Translations under genes and position numbers: made by a program
In this document: positions 35,181 to 48,111 of the stretch, piece after piece
Layout of the letters: each line of letters begins with the position of its first letter
Numbering within the stretch: position 1 is the stretch's first letter
DNA from: Hansfordia pulvinata
Taxonomy: Eukaryota; Ascomycota; Sordariomycetes; Xylariales
Length of the DNA stretch: 64,000 bases
Direction: 5' to 3'
NCBI GenBank assembly: GCA_006538405.1
Contig: BJKQ01000011.1
Span: 1,696,304 to 1,760,303 of the forward strand
The notes under the pieces: model-generated
Told to the model about the DNA's origin: nothing
The model's database searches: none
What the model saw: the letters and a program-made list of their open reading frames with translations, nothing else

Positions 35181-36260
35181 CTACTGCCCAGAAGGAGGCT
35201 CGTCGTCTTCTGGGACAGGTTCGCCGGCATCGATAGCCTCCTGTCTCCTCCTCGCCTGCCGCTCGCGTTTTCGGTCAAGCAGCTTGGTGAGCGTTTTGGC
35301 CGCATTGAAGACACCGCTGGTGCCTGAGCCGCAGGCCGCGCAACTGGGGTCCTTCCTGTACCTCTGAAGTGCGCAGGGCAGACAAAAGTAGTGACCACAC
35401 CGTGTGATGATGGGCTCCTTGTAAGGACCCTTGCAAATAATACACGCAAATGGGATTTTCTCGAGAAGGGCGTCATCAGCTGCATCGCCGTCGGCAGCAG
35501 ATGAACGATCGGCACTGGCGACGATTGTGCCGCCCAAATTTTTCTTGCCTTTGGAGACAGTCTCCCATTCCTTGTCGAGCTGCCAGCCCTGCTTGTAGTC
35601 TTCGCGAGCGTGAAGGAACTTGCAGTTGTCACCAAAGCCACAAAATCCGGTTTGCTTGTAGTCCTTGCACACATCTGGTGCGAAGTCGGTCACGGTGATT
35701 GTGCGGATATTAGTGGCGGCCTTGATGGGGCCAACCTTGCGGTTGGGGGCGTCTGGGTTCCTCTGAATGAAGGTGGACTGGTTAGAGAGGCCCTTGTATG
35801 TGCCGTCGGGCCCAGGAGGAGGCTTTTGGCCCTGGGCATCAGGGACAGGACGTGTCTTGCCGAGAAGGCTGGCGTCGTTGTCCTCATCATACCAGTTGCT
35901 CTGTTTAGTGGCGTCGTTGGTGCTGGTGAGGCGGCCTGAGCGGTCAGCTTCGAAGACTGTAGCCGACTGTGACTGCGCCTGCGACGATGCAGTTGCCTTG
36001 GACGAGGCCGTGACGGCAGCGCCCTTCCTGCGGCGCTTATTGACGTGCCTCTCCCTGGTCTCGCCATCTCCAAATGAGGCGTCGCTATCGTCGTCATCGT
36101 CGCTGCTGTCACCCTGAGTAGCTGGGGGTGGCGTGGTAGGTCGTTTTCTGATGTTGGCCCTGGCTTTGGCGCCTCGTTTCTTGAAGACAGCTACGGGCGC
36201 AGCGGCAGCGGCAGCTTCTGGCCCGGATTGTGTGTCTTTGCCTTCGGCGTCCGCCATCAT
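35181..36260 (-). CDS. CWC24: Pre-mRNA-splicing factor Cwc24 (CCCH plus RING)
   Basis: A single exon encodes 359 residues from the ATG at 36260; a second ATG follows directly at 36257. The first half is acidic and Lys/Arg-rich and disordered. A C-x8-C-x5-C-x3-H zinc finger (CKDYKQTGFCGFGDNCKFLH) lies at about 197-216, preceded by the conserved NIRTITVTDFAPDV. A C3HC4 RING follows at about 270-310 (CIICKGPYKEPIITRCGHYFC..C...CAACG), and then a basic tail. This CCCH-RING order is diagnostic for yeast Cwc24 and human RNF113A, a spliceosome component present at the activated (Bact) stage that acts at the 5' splice site. Length agrees with fungal homologues. Confidence 0.95.
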   Translation of the reverse strand: MMADAEGKDTQSGPEAAAAAAPVAVFKKRGAKARANIRKRPTTPPPATQGDSSDDDDDSDASFGDGETRERHVNKRRRKGAAVTASSKATASSQAQSQSATVFEADRSGRLTSTNDATKQSNWYDEDNDASLLGKTRPVPDAQGQKPPPGPDGTYKGLSNQSTFIQRNPDAPNRKVGPIKAATNIRTITVTDFAPDVCKDYKQTGFCGFGDNCKFLHAREDYKQGWQLDKEWETVSKGKKNLGGTIVASADRSSAADGDAADDALLEKIPFACIICKGPYKEPIITRCGHYFCLPCALQRYRKDPSCAACGSGTSGVFNAAKTLTKLLDRKRERQARRRQEAIDAGEPVPEDDEPPSGQ

Positions 36261-39200
36261 GAGGCTGCACAGCCCGAGCAAGGAAGTGTACTTGATCTAG
36301 TTTGATAGTGGGAGATGTATCTCCGGAGCGGTTTGCGACAGGATGAGAAGGACGGTGATGGATGGCATTTATTGGAGGCGTGCGTGAGCTGTCGTGCGCT
36401 AGAACATTACATAATCCTCGAAAGTACTAGACGCGTTTTCCAGCGCGAGTGCAGGTGCCAGTGTACATATTCTACCTCCAGATTCTGGGTACATGTGCCT
36501 CCGATGTACCTGCTAGTAAAACGCACAGTGTCAGCGCAGCTCAAGAACGACCTACAGTTATCGACGTTCAAATACGTACATGGCGTTTTCCAGCCTGCGT
36601 GGCTGCTGCGACTACACGCACTGTACGGGAAAGAACCGTTGCCAGCAGGGTCCAGTTTCTGATATGGTTCGGCAACCAACGGGCACCCACTCTCGCCTCA
36701 GCTGCGTCGGCGTACGATACATACACCGGGGGTCAGATTCGAAGGTATCGTAGCCGTGTGCCGTCTCCATACGCGAAGTATCGTTTGCGCGCTTACCACA
36801 ATGTCAACACAGCATTGCCCCCACAGCTTCCAAAACGAGTTACGGAGTGTCACCCGGACGTCGTGATCAGACGAGAAGTCAAGCGGTCCGCCAGCACACA
36901 TTTCGGCCCATGGCCCATTGACATTAGGTGTTGATGGGTTATTCGTTGGTAGCTGGTGGATGAAAAGCAGGTTGGACGGTCCTGGCTACATCGGATATCC
37001 TCGGACGATTCAACTGCCCCCGACACGTAGAGCGACTGATATCGTATGCAGAGCTCTTCGTGGTTCTTCTCCAGCTACTGGCCTTTCACCGCCCCAAGCA
37101 TTGCTCAGCCACACCCGCTCGGGAGCGTTACTGAAACACATCTTGGACAACGGACATGGACTACGAGCACACGAGCCTTCAGCTGGCTTGGATGCTGCTA
37201 TGAGTGCATCCGAGTCGCCCGGGCGCCCCGCAGGCTTGATCGCTTGTCGATGCGGCGCGCTTGCTCGTGCATGCACGCTTCGAAATTGCCCGACCCACTA
37301 TCCCTCCCTCCTGCGCAATGCATCAATCGTCGTCACATGGCTCGTTACTTTGGCTGGCGCGTGCCACCTCCGCAACAATGCGTACGAGTAGGCCTGTCTG
37401 TGACTGGACGAGGAGAGATGAGAGTGAGAGAGAGTGAGAGCTCGTGGCAGCTACGGATGGGTAGTCGTGCTGGCTACCTCCCCTTCGCTTGGTGGCTGTC
37501 TGTAGCCCTGGTATGCTTTGTTTTCCTTCCTGTCGCAGAGCCCCCCGCGGACCAGTTTCACTCGAATTTCCACCTGCCACGACCCCTCGCCATGTCAAAT
37601 ACAGACTGCAGTGAGACCGACAAGATGGCACCGAGTCGTCCGATATTGGAACAGCTATGTAATCTGCATGCTTGAGACTACTCGTACTTCAGTGGTCGTC
37701 TTTGTTTACCTGTCTGTGCCGTTTTAAAGTAGCTGCCGCTCGAGTGCCGAGTGACTGGTGCCGTTAAGGAGGGTTTGTCTCATGCTGTTAGGAATCGAAC
37801 CTAGCATTTTATTTCTAGCCAACCGTATCTGGACCAAGGCCGTCTTTTCGCCGCTTTCCGTTGAGGAGGGATGGATACCTCGCCAGGCTAGTGATAGCGG
37901 GGTCGATGATGCGGGCAAAGGCGCCTGCACGTACGAGTGGTCTCCTTTCTGGTGCATATTCGTACGTCGTGTCGCTTGGAGGTGCCAGTGACTGGACCTC
38001 GACCTTAGAAACACCGAAACGCCCCCGGGTCCAGATTATGTTCTTATCTCGTCTTGCTGTGACTGGAAATGACTAGACAGTATTCTATAGGGACGGGTGA
38101 CTTCCGGCTGGTGGCGCAATGAGAATGATGTCAGGCTCTATTAACGGAAACAAGGAGTACGACGGTACGTACGAGTAGATGCCATGGCTAGCAATGGATC
38201 TCGGCTTGAACTTGAATGGCTCCGGGTTAGAAGCCTGACTATGGCTATATCAGGCTCATGTGAATCGCAACACGCGCCAAAGCACCTTCGCAGGTAAGAT
38301 CATACGTCAAGCCAGTACTGATGTGTTGATCTGCCAGGCTGGACGATAAAATTGCGACAAAGCGCATTGTAACGGCGGATCGCTCAATCGGCATCGAGCA
38401 TGGACCATGGCGTTGTGCCGAAAATGCACTCGTCCTTGTTAGCGCTGACACTAACCATCCTAGGTGGCCCAGCCAGGAGAGGAGGGAGGCGTGGCAGGTA
38501 CGAGTATGGGAAGCGCTGCCGCCATTGGATCTGTTTCCAGAATCTCGACATGTGTTTTGCTTTTTGTTTGGTTCTGTCTACTCGTACGCGTGCGAGTACT
38601 CGTACCTAATATGGACTAAAAACAACTACGAATGGCCGCAGCAATGCACGATCTGGACGCGTCGTGGCACGCGTCCAAGCTTGCCGCTCGGTGCTAATGG
38701 CTTGTCGGTGATACGCTTTGGAAATCTGGATCGCGCGCGGGTAGTGATCTGTTGGCGCACGCGCTGCTGTTTACCAACCTCTGGACACAATTCTACCTAC
38801 ATGTAGGAAGGATTTGGTGATATTGTGGTCGCCTCGCACGAGTACCCGTGTACAAGGGCTGCGTCTCGGTGGTTCTCGACATGAGTAACATAGGGTTTTG
38901 CGCCTTTTCCTGGCGCAGACTTGACCAAATTCGCGTCATGTTTTGGAACAATTTACCCCAATGCCGAGGAGACCTTACTCCGCTACTTTGATTGGTCGTG
39001 CTGGTCGGCTTTGATTGTTTAGATCCTTCGGAAGAGATGCTCGCAGATCCGTACGGAGTAAGCCTCTACCTGCCCCAGTTCAGCACGCCTGTCACAGCCT
39101 CACCGGCGTCCCCTCCCACACCTCCTCAGATGCGTTCTTAGCAGACCGATATACTCGTAGTAGTCAGGTTAGCACGAGAGGGCTTTCTGTACAGTAGACA

Positions 39201-40986
39201 TTGCCTTTATTCTTTTACGGATATGTGCTGGCTGTCAGGTTCAGGCGAGGCATGTTCAAGTGTGCCGCATTGGCCCACACACCCACTCCGTGCTTAACAT
39301 CGCTGTCCCTCAAACTGCCCATTAGCCTGACGGAAAACGATGGTCAGCCATGCATACCTACCTGGGTAAATGTACCTGCACAGCAAGGCCCTCCAGAGGC
39401 ATCGACGCCTAGGTATGTACTTTGTCACGGAGAGCGATTCGTGCGGTACATAGTCGTAACCAGTCAAGCTCCAGGAGTTCAAGGATCCCAGCAGGGCGAC
39501 ATACGTACAATATCTAGGTATCAATCATCCTAATCACAGCCGTCATTCCAGAGGGCGAGCGAGAATCATGACAGTTGCCAACAGAAGAAGCGCAACAGAA
39601 TGACTTGGCGCCACCCTATTGTAGCCTTGCTCCGCTTCACAAGCCGGGGACGCGAGGGGGAGGCCCCCCCTCGACTGGGGCAGGGCACTTCACACCGTGC
39701 ACACCTCCCTGGGCCACCTCTACTCGTACAGCTACGGCGCGCGGCTACTTCTACGAAGAAGTTTGAGCATTACGGTGTACTCCGTAGGTCGAGACCTTTG
39801 TTTGACTTGAGTTCACACGTGAGCGCCCACGCGCCCTCATCAAACGACAACCTGCGAGGGCCTGAAGGCCTACTCTGGGTACGTGTATCTTACAGTAATA
39901 CCCAGTGCAGGCAGGTGTGTGCCGCTAAGGGGGTACATTTTTGACGTCTGCACTGGGCGCGTACCTTACTCTCCAGATACACGCCCGATCATCAACAAAC
40001 CGGGGGCGCGGACTAGCGCCGACAGTACTTACGCTGGTATGCGCACAGTACTTCCATGTAATGAGAACAGACGCGCATGCAGGCAATTGGTCGGTCCCGC
40101 GGCGCGCCTTTCCTCCCTCGAACCGGTCCAGCTCTGTTGACGGTCCCAGTTACTCTCGAGCCGACTCTCCTGCCCATCTTTCGCTACGTGCCTCCTTCGC
40201 GTATCTTATCCTCTCTTCCTTCAAGACCCTGCCGCTGCGCTTGCTGTTCCGATAATTACGCCCAGAACGCATTTGCGGCTGGCTCCCTTTTACGGCACCC
40301 ACGACCAACCGAGGCCCGGCATCACCAGTCGCGTCGCCGCCCAACGTCGCCCGGGTCCGCCGATGCAGGGGGGAACCTAACAACAATGAAAAAATAATAC
40401 AAATCGCCGACACTCACGCACCACCACGCCCACGCGCTCGCGCTCGCCCTCGCGCCTCCTTCGCCATTGCCTCGACTGCTCCTCCCACGCGCACCCCGCT
40501 CGCCGCCTCGTCAGCCCGATTCCTCGCCTTGATCGCCTCATATTCGGATATACTGTTTCAACCCATCCCCCGCAGCTGGCTCTGCTGTCACTCATTCTGT
40601 CGTTTCTGCATGACAACCAACCCGCTTGATTTGTGAGTCCTCCCATAGCCTTTAGGTGCTCACCACGCCACGCTTGATGACAGCACCTCCTTCGCCTCAT
40701 TGCCCACAAAGGGAGTGGGCCTTGCCAAGTTTTCGTCAACGCTCTGCAACCAAACATCGTACCTAATTCGACGCGCAGCTCCCTCTCTTCTTCAGTGCCA
40801 CCTGTTTTGAACCGCGCCTCAGACCTTTGCTTCACAACTTGACCTGGATCACGAAGGAACTGCATGGTTGCGCTCACTAAGGTGCCAGGGGACTCTACCT
40901 CCCATTAGGCTGGAACGCCAATTGTTTTGCTCTGCTCTATTGCCTGTGAGCTTGGAGAGTGTCCGCAATCGTCGCGCCCGCCCAGC
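36261..40986. other. 4.7-kb gene-poor spacer
   Basis: It separates the divergent CWC24 and NUM1 genes. No open frame is convincing. Palindromic TACTCGTACGAGTA-like words occur near 37379, 37680, 37927, 38155-38177, 38500, 38579-38607, 38835 and 39720. A GAGAGTGAGAGA tract lies near 37412-37440. The last 900 bases are C/T-rich, consistent with a long NUM1 leader. Confidence 0.5.
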
Positions 40987-43900
40987 ATGGCTGCCCATAC
41001 CTCAGGGGCGGCTGCCGAGCCTGACGCTTCGCCACCGGCTCCTGCAGCCGCCGACGACCCCATACACGACCCCTTCGTGGCCCTTCCCCAGCGGTGACGC
41101 CCCATCATCGCTTCTCTCATTTCGATTCGAATCTCTTCGCCCTGGGCCCGAATGCCTCGCCAGCGCAAGCCAAACGAGCCCTGGAAGCACATCTTGCAGA
41201 GACTGACCGCCGCATGGAGGAAGCTGGCAAATTAGGCACTGCTCTGGTTCACCAGCGCCAAGAACTGACAGACCGTCTCAAGGATGTCGAAAATCTCCAG
41301 GCTGAGGGTGAAATTTCAGAGGACCTCCGCCACAAGCTTGTGGAGATAGAGAAGGACTATCATGACGTCGCCAGGGAGAGTGCTAGGGCCTTTCTCCCGA
41401 AGTCGAGAGTTCCCAGCAACGAAGCCCCCGGCTCGCCCTTTGTCCCTGAAAGTAAGGGTGGCAGGGTAAGTCGGCCATCCTCTTGTACGAGTACGGGCTA
41501 CCTTCACCAGCCACTGACTATCTTCTCCAGCGATCTGTTAGCCCTTCCAAATTCGAGGCCCAGGCCACAGGATCCCCAACCAAGTTGAGCGTACCAAACC
41601 GAAAAGTTCGCAACCAGCCCTCGAACCGAATCCACGATATCGAATTCGCAGCCGAAATAAGCACTTCCTTGATCTCCCAGGTTCGCAACCTGCAAGCATT
41701 GCTTTCAGAGAAGGAGGAGGAGTTGAGGGAGGCCAAAGTGGACCGATCCAAGCTGGAATACGAGGCCGAGGCGCTTCAACAACGACTCAAGTCGCTAGAT
41801 GAGAGTGAGCACCGCTACAAGGACGAAAACTGGAATCTGGAGACTCAGCTTCATGAGTTGTTGGCATCTCAGCGCGATGCCTCTGATCGTGAAAAGAAGT
41901 TGAGCCAGAGTCTCAATCTGCTCCAGGCTGAGAAGAATGCGGCTCAGCGTGAACTTGACGAGGCCAAGCTCAGCCTCTCTAAGCTCAACGAAGAACACAT
42001 TGCCGCGATCAAGCACCATGATATCGAGCTTGGAACGGCCAAGCGTAACGTTGCCATTGCGGAGGCCGAACGAAGCAATCTGCAGTCTAAGATCACCGAT
42101 CTCGTCGGCCAGAATCAAGAGCTTGCCAAAGCTTATTCTTCGCAACGCGGGCGCCCGTCGGAGCGAGATCTCGCTGCTGTCATGAGCGACGAAGACTTCG
42201 AGACTGCCAATGATAATATGACGCCCGAGCACTCGCCCCCAGCCTCCCCAGTCAAGGGGACCACACCTCGCCATTCCATGCTTGAGACCGAAACACTCAA
42301 GACTTCTTTGGGCCACGCCCAGCGGACCATTCAGAGCCTTCGGACGAACTACCACCGTGAGAAGACGGAAAAGATGGAGCTCAGGCGCATGCTTCAGGAT
42401 GCTCGAGACGATCTGGAGAAGGTGCGCAGTGATGCAATTGCAAACCCTCGTCGGGCTCGCAAGACCGACTCCAAGGAGTTCAAGAAGCCCCCGCGCCTTC
42501 TTGGTGGCCTTCGCAGCGCACGAAGCGAGATCTTTGCTGAGGACCCCAACTGGGAGGACCAACCCGAGCCCAGCAGCTTTGTGCAATCGTCGCCCCTCTC
42601 GCGAACAACAGCTAGGATGGAGCCCTATGAGAGCCAAAGCGACAACTTCGAAACAGCCAACGAGGCTAGCGACGCTGCCTTCGAAACAGCCAACGAGCGA
42701 GGTACAGAGACGGACGATTTCCATACTGGCGCGGAGGAATTCTCTAGCGAGGATGCCATGACAGAAACTGAGAGCCCTTCTAAGCGTCGTACACTGAAAA
42801 AGCCTCCCAGCCTCTCTGTGGGTCTTGCCCGAAGCTCCTCTGTACGCAGTACCGCTTCGACCGAAGACGAGGACTATCCGTTTGAGCACGAAACAAGGAC
42901 GCCCACCTCCTTGCCTCCCTTGCAGCCCAAGTTCCCTCTCCGTGTTAGCCGGGGCGCCTTCCGCCGCTCCAGACAGGCCAGCGAAGAGCCCGCTCTGCAA
43001 AGCAGCCCTGCTAGTGTCGTGGGTACGCCTCAGGCTGGTCAAAGCCTGGCAGCTGAGCTGGGAGATTTCGATGGTAGCGACAACGAATCCAACCTCTCTG
43101 CCACCCCCAGCCGGCGGTCAACCAGGGGGAGGACCATGTCCCCGCCGCCTGCGTTGCCGCCCTTGCCCAAGGTTGTCATGGTTGACAGTGGTACGATGAC
43201 CGACTCTGTGCCATCTCTTTCCTTTGATGAGTCCTCTGACCGCGAACGCCCTGTCTCTGTGGCCACTGTTACGAGTCGTTTCTCTACAGCCTCCTCTTTC
43301 AGTGAGTCTGGGGCGCAAGACATTCAGGAGAACTTGGCCAAGTTCCCTTCTCCGCCCACTTCACCGCCCACACGAGGCTTTCCACCAGCTCCCGAACTCA
43401 GTCTGTCCACAGTCCATGCCAACGACGTGGAACCCTATGCCACTCCCGATACGCATGCCGCTGATTTGGAAGCTCTTCGCGCTCAGCACGCCGAGGAGAC
43501 GCGGAGATTCGCTGATGAACACGCCAAGGCTCAGTCTGCTGCATTGGAGTCACTGCAGGCTGAACATAATTCGCAGATGGAAGAGTCAAGGGCCCGGTCG
43601 GAAGCTGTCCACACATCGATCTTGGACGCTCTGAAGGCGGAACACAAAGACCTTGTCGACCGGTCTGAAGCCGCTTCCAAATCTGCCCATTCTGAAGAGC
43701 TCGAAACGATGAAAACTCTGCACGCAGAGCATATTGCCAAGTCACTCTCTGATGCACAGTCTGCACACATAGCAGAGATTGGGGATCTGCAGCAGTCTCA
43801 CGCCGAAAAACTTGCGAAATCCATAAAGGAGGGCGAAGACTCCTTGAGCGCCGAACTGGCGGAGATCAAACGCAAGCATTCTGAAGAGTTGGAGGCCTTG

Positions 43901-46900
43901 GAGAAGACCAAGGATTCAGCCCATTCGAGTGAGATGGCTGCATTGGTGGCAGCACACACAGCTGAGCAAGAAAAGAGCAAGCAGGCTTTGGAGGCGAAGC
44001 ATGCCGAAGAAATCGTTGCGTTGCGCTCTGGCCACGAGACAGACCTGGCGAGCCTCCATGCCAAATCTGAGCAAGCCCTTGCTTCCCAACTGGACGCCCT
44101 CAAGGCTGAACATTCGCGGCAACTCGAGGCTGCAAAGGCCAGCATCATGGAGGGCCACGCATCAAATCTCGCTTCACTTGAAGCGGACTACAACCAAAAA
44201 TTGGAAGCCTTCAAGAAGGAGAAGGATACTGCACATGCGACCGAACTTGCAGCCATGGCAGCCACACATGCCGCACAGTCGGACTCCCACAAGACGAACG
44301 CGGAAGCCCGTCTTTCAAAGGAGCTTGCGGAATTGCAGGCTACTCACGCGGCGGAACTGGAGCGGTCAAAGAACGACGCCAGCAGTCATCTCTCGGAGCA
44401 ATTGGCCTCGCTGCGCGATGCACATGCCTCACAGTTGCAATCATCGAAGGCAGATGCCGAAGACACACTGGCCAAGGAATTGGCAGCGCTGCGACAAGCT
44501 CACGCAAGCGAACTGGAGTCATCTAAGGCAAACTCGGATGCCAACTTATCCAAGGAACTGGCTTCTCTGCGCGAGGCGCATTCGACCGAGACCAACGTCG
44601 CCAAAGCAGAGACTGAAGCAACCCTGTCGAGGGAGTTGGCGTCATTGCGGGACGCTCATGCGCAAGAGATCGACTCGTTGAAGACTCAGCATGCTGCCGC
44701 GCACGCCCACGAACTCGAAAGTTTCAAGGCAGCTCTGGCAAACCAAGTTGAATCTTCCAAGACCGAAGGCGACGCTGCTCATGCCAAGCAGCTCGAGGCT
44801 CTGAACGCTGCCCATGCAGAAATTGTCGAGGCCCACAAGCGGGACAGCGAAGCCGCCCAGGGCCAAGCCATCGACTCCCTCAAAGCAGCCCACGCCAAGG
44901 AAATGAGCAATCTCGATGTGACGCACAAGGAGGTGCTTGAGAGCCAAAGACAAACCGCGGAAGCTACCCAGGCGGCCGCTCTGGACCTGCTGCGAAAGAA
45001 ACATGCTCAAGAGGCTGAGACCTCCTCCGCAGACCATACTGAGGCGCTGGGCCGCCTGGAGGCAGCACGCGAAGAAGCACTCGCAGGTCAGAAGCGATCT
45101 GAGTCTTCGCATGCTGATGCCCTGGAAGTACTTCGCGGCCAACACGTCCTGGACACCGAATCCTCGTCAATTGCCCATGCTAAGGAGCTGAGTCAGCTCG
45201 AATCTGCACACAAGGAGGTCCTTGAGTCGGAGAAGCGGAATGCCGAGGCCAACCTTGTTAAAGCTTTGGAGGAACTCAAGAACCAGCACGCTGCCGAGAT
45301 GGGGACCATCTCAGCTACACATGCCATGGAGATCGCCAGGCACACAGAAGATGGTAAGAAGAAGCAGGCGCAAACGCTCGGACTTCTTCAGGACGACCAC
45401 TCGAAGAAGCTCGATGAATTGCAGACCCAGCTCAACGCTGAGAAGACTAAGGCTCTCGAGGACCTGGCTGAACATCATTCGCGGGCGCTGTATGACCTTG
45501 AGGATTCCCACAGAGTCTCGCAAGTCAACCTTCGGGACGACCTCGTCAAGAAACACCTCCAAGAACTTCAGGATCTCCGCGAAGAATTGGAATCTTCTCA
45601 AGCAAAAACCACAGAAGAGAAGCATGCGGAGCATGTCGCTGCTTTGGAGGCGACTCGGACAGAGCGCCAACATGAACATGCGAAGGAGATTCAGAGTCTG
45701 CAAGAGGCTCACTCGGCTGCCCTGCGTGCTGAAAACGAGCGCCTAACAGCTCAGCTCAATGCGTCTCACGCGGGAGAACTGGAGAAGATCAGAACCGCCC
45801 ACTCTTCGGCTTTCGACAAATTGCTGGCGGATCATAGAGAAGCCAGCCAGAAAGCAGCCAGCACCATTCAGGAAGCCCATTCGAGAGAACTCAAAGATCT
45901 TGTGCAGCAGCGCAACTCAGCTGAAGCGGACGCATTGCAGAAACTCGGGGAATCCCACATCGATCAGCTGCGCCAGCTGGAACGCGAAAGCCAAGGTGTT
46001 CTGGCTCGGGAGATCGAATCCCTCAAATATCAGCATGCACGTCTCCTGGAGACGCGAGAGGCGGAGTTCTCGGATGAGAGAGCTCGAATACTGTCCCAAC
46101 ATGCTGCAGAGCTGGAAACCTTGAAGAAATCCCTGGTCCTATCCCCCCCATCACTGGGTCTTTCCCACGTGAGCGAGGTTGCATACGAGCCCCAAGAAGC
46201 CAGTACCCCTCGCAGTCCGCGCCGCGACGCTTTCATCATTCCTCGAGAGACCAGGGCGCCACAGACGCCATCTGGGAACTCGGATGGCAGGGGCAAGAAC
46301 AAAGATGTGGCAGTGCCTCACATCGCTGAAGATGACACTCGCCAGTCACCTGGGGTGGCCGCGGGCCCGGAGACGCCTGAATCGCAGCGTCCCTTCAAGG
46401 AGATTTCTGCCAATGCAGACGCACGCTTGGGCCGTAGGCAGATGGTCCCGGTGGCTGATCAGAGCTCTCAGACGGCCCTGACATCTGATTATCTTGATCG
46501 GATGATGAAGATCAGCAGACCTACCTCGCGGGACTCGTCCTACGTTGTATCTGCCAGTGCCAAAACATCGCCGTCAAAGGGCCATTCAGGAAATGCATCA
46601 CACATCAGCGACGCGGCTTCGACGTCTACAGTCCGCATCCGCCGGTCTCAAGAAAGTATTGGAAGCATGGTTCAATATGAATCCACCATGGGCGAACCCG
46701 CAGGCGGGTGGCGCCGCCCCGGCAGCGCCACAAGTGAGCGGGTCTCGATCGACGACCACCCACCCTTGCCTGCTAACCACAGGGAAGTGATTGAAGCAGC
46801 GAGGTCTTCATCGTCGCACGGCGGGAAGGGAACCATGGGCCCGCCACTTCTCCCCGCTTCGGCCTACAAGCCTACATCTTCCCGGCCAAGGACGCCAAGC

Positions 46901-48111
46901 AGCGTACGCCCAAGCTCCCCGCCATCCGTCAAAGGGACTCCGACGCCCAAGCCGGGTCGCGGGTATGCCGAGGTCCATTCTCCGTCGAGGATGCCTGCCA
47001 GAAGCAGGCAGTCGTCTGTTTCTTCCTTCGCATCCGAAATCGAGAGTAGGTTCAACATCCGAAGCGACGCCGCCATGGATGCTGCTGGGTTCGGTCCCAA
47101 CACAGACCCACGTATGATACAAGCCATAACTCAGACTATGATTGGCGAGTACCTGTGGAAGTACACTAGGAAAACCGGCCGTGGTGAAATGTCTGAAAAT
47201 CGACATCGGCGCTACTTCTGGGTGCACCCCTATACGCGGACCCTGTACTGGAGTGATCGCGACCCTTCGAGTGCCGGTCGCGCGGAGCTCAAGGCCAAGA
47301 GTGTGCCCATCGAGGCCGTGCGCGTTGTGACAGACGACAATCCGATGCCTCCGGGGCTGCATAGGAAGAGCCTGGTCATCATATCGCCTGGCCGCACCAT
47401 CAAGTTTACTTGTACGACTGGGCAGCGTCATGAAACTTGGTTCAATGCCCTCTCCTACCTGCTTCTTCGTACGGGAGAAGAGCACCAGGCAGATACAGAG
47501 GAGATCGCCGGGAACATCACTCAGGAAGATGTGGACGAGTTCAACCCGGGCCATGGTCAGAGGAGCCAGGCTCTGTCTACGCCTCGGCCACCGCCTTCAC
47601 TATCTTCTTACAACTCGAGGACTACACGCACGGAATCGCCCAACCTCGACATACCAGTGGGGATCCCGACTCTTACCCCATCCCACGCTCAAGACAGCAG
47701 GGGCTTTGGTCGGTCAGGAACTCTTAGTCGATTGAGCGGTTACTGGAAATCGAGTAATATCAGCGGTTCTTTTGCAAGCCGCCGGAGCCGAAGCCAAATT
47801 GCTGCTGACCGGGCCATCTACGAAGCCAGCGTGGTTCATGACAGCGCCGAGGACCTGCGGCAGATCATTGAGCAACAGGATCGCGACGCAGACAGACTCG
47901 AGAATGTCCGAGCGTGCTGTGACGGTAAGTCAACTATGCTCCTCGCTTCATGATGATGTGGAACTGATAATTGCCAGGTAAACACGATGTTGGCACCCTG
48001 TCGCACAATTCCAAGCGCAGTCGGTTCGCCAGCTTGCACTCTCATACGCACCCTCACTCCGGGTCTTCGACCAGTCAGACCCCCATGAGTTCGATGCGCT
48101 CTCGGGCATGA
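40987..48111 (+). CDS. NUM1: Cortical anchor protein Num1/ApsA (coiled coil, PH domain), one frameshift
   Basis: The fungal cortical anchor that tethers mitochondria and dynein to the plasma membrane and controls nuclear migration (apsA in Aspergillus, num1 in yeast). Exons are 40987-41465, 41531-47924 and 47978-48111; introns 65 and 53 bp. Corrected length is about 2335 residues. The N-terminus (MAAHTSGAAAEPDASPP...) leads into the conserved HHRFSHFDSNLFALGPNASPAQAKRALEAHLAE coiled coil. Downstream are further coiled coil, a disordered Ser/Pro-rich stretch, a long Ala/His/Glu/Ser coiled-coil repeat region (about 43.4-46.1 kb), another disordered part, and a C-terminal PH domain at about 2030-2140 (EYLWKYTRK ... 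RRYFWVHPYTRTLYWSD), which binds PI(4,5)P2. The first exon needs one extra C at 41086-41089 to join its two halves. A tail rich in Ser/His ends the protein. Confidence 0.93.
44324..44713 (+). repeat. Five tandem 26-residue (78-bp) repeats inside NUM1
   Basis: Units start at 44324, 44402, 44480, 44558 and 44636, each beginning LA(S/A/E)L(R/Q)xAHxxE-like and running 26 residues. The spacing is exact at 78 nt. Looser copies extend on both sides (about 43.45-46.1 kb). Confidence 0.85.

Noticed and set aside
32319..36260. Possible secondary-metabolite cluster around the CoA ligase
   Set aside because: Its neighbours are Sos7 and Cwc24, both housekeeping; no synthase, P450 or transporter is nearby.
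37046..37675. 209-codon plus-strand frame with a hydrophobic stretch
   Set aside because: The hydrophobic part alone is weak evidence; there is no family resemblance and the flanks are low-complexity.
37781..37815. tRNA-like T-loop (GGTTCGATTCC on the minus strand) in a short hairpin
   Set aside because: The T-stem has a mismatch, and no matching acceptor 5' strand, D-arm or anticodon arm is found within 70-120 bases.
41795..43042. 415-codon minus-strand frame inside NUM1
   Set aside because: Antisense shadow of the NUM1 coiled coil, caused by its codon bias.
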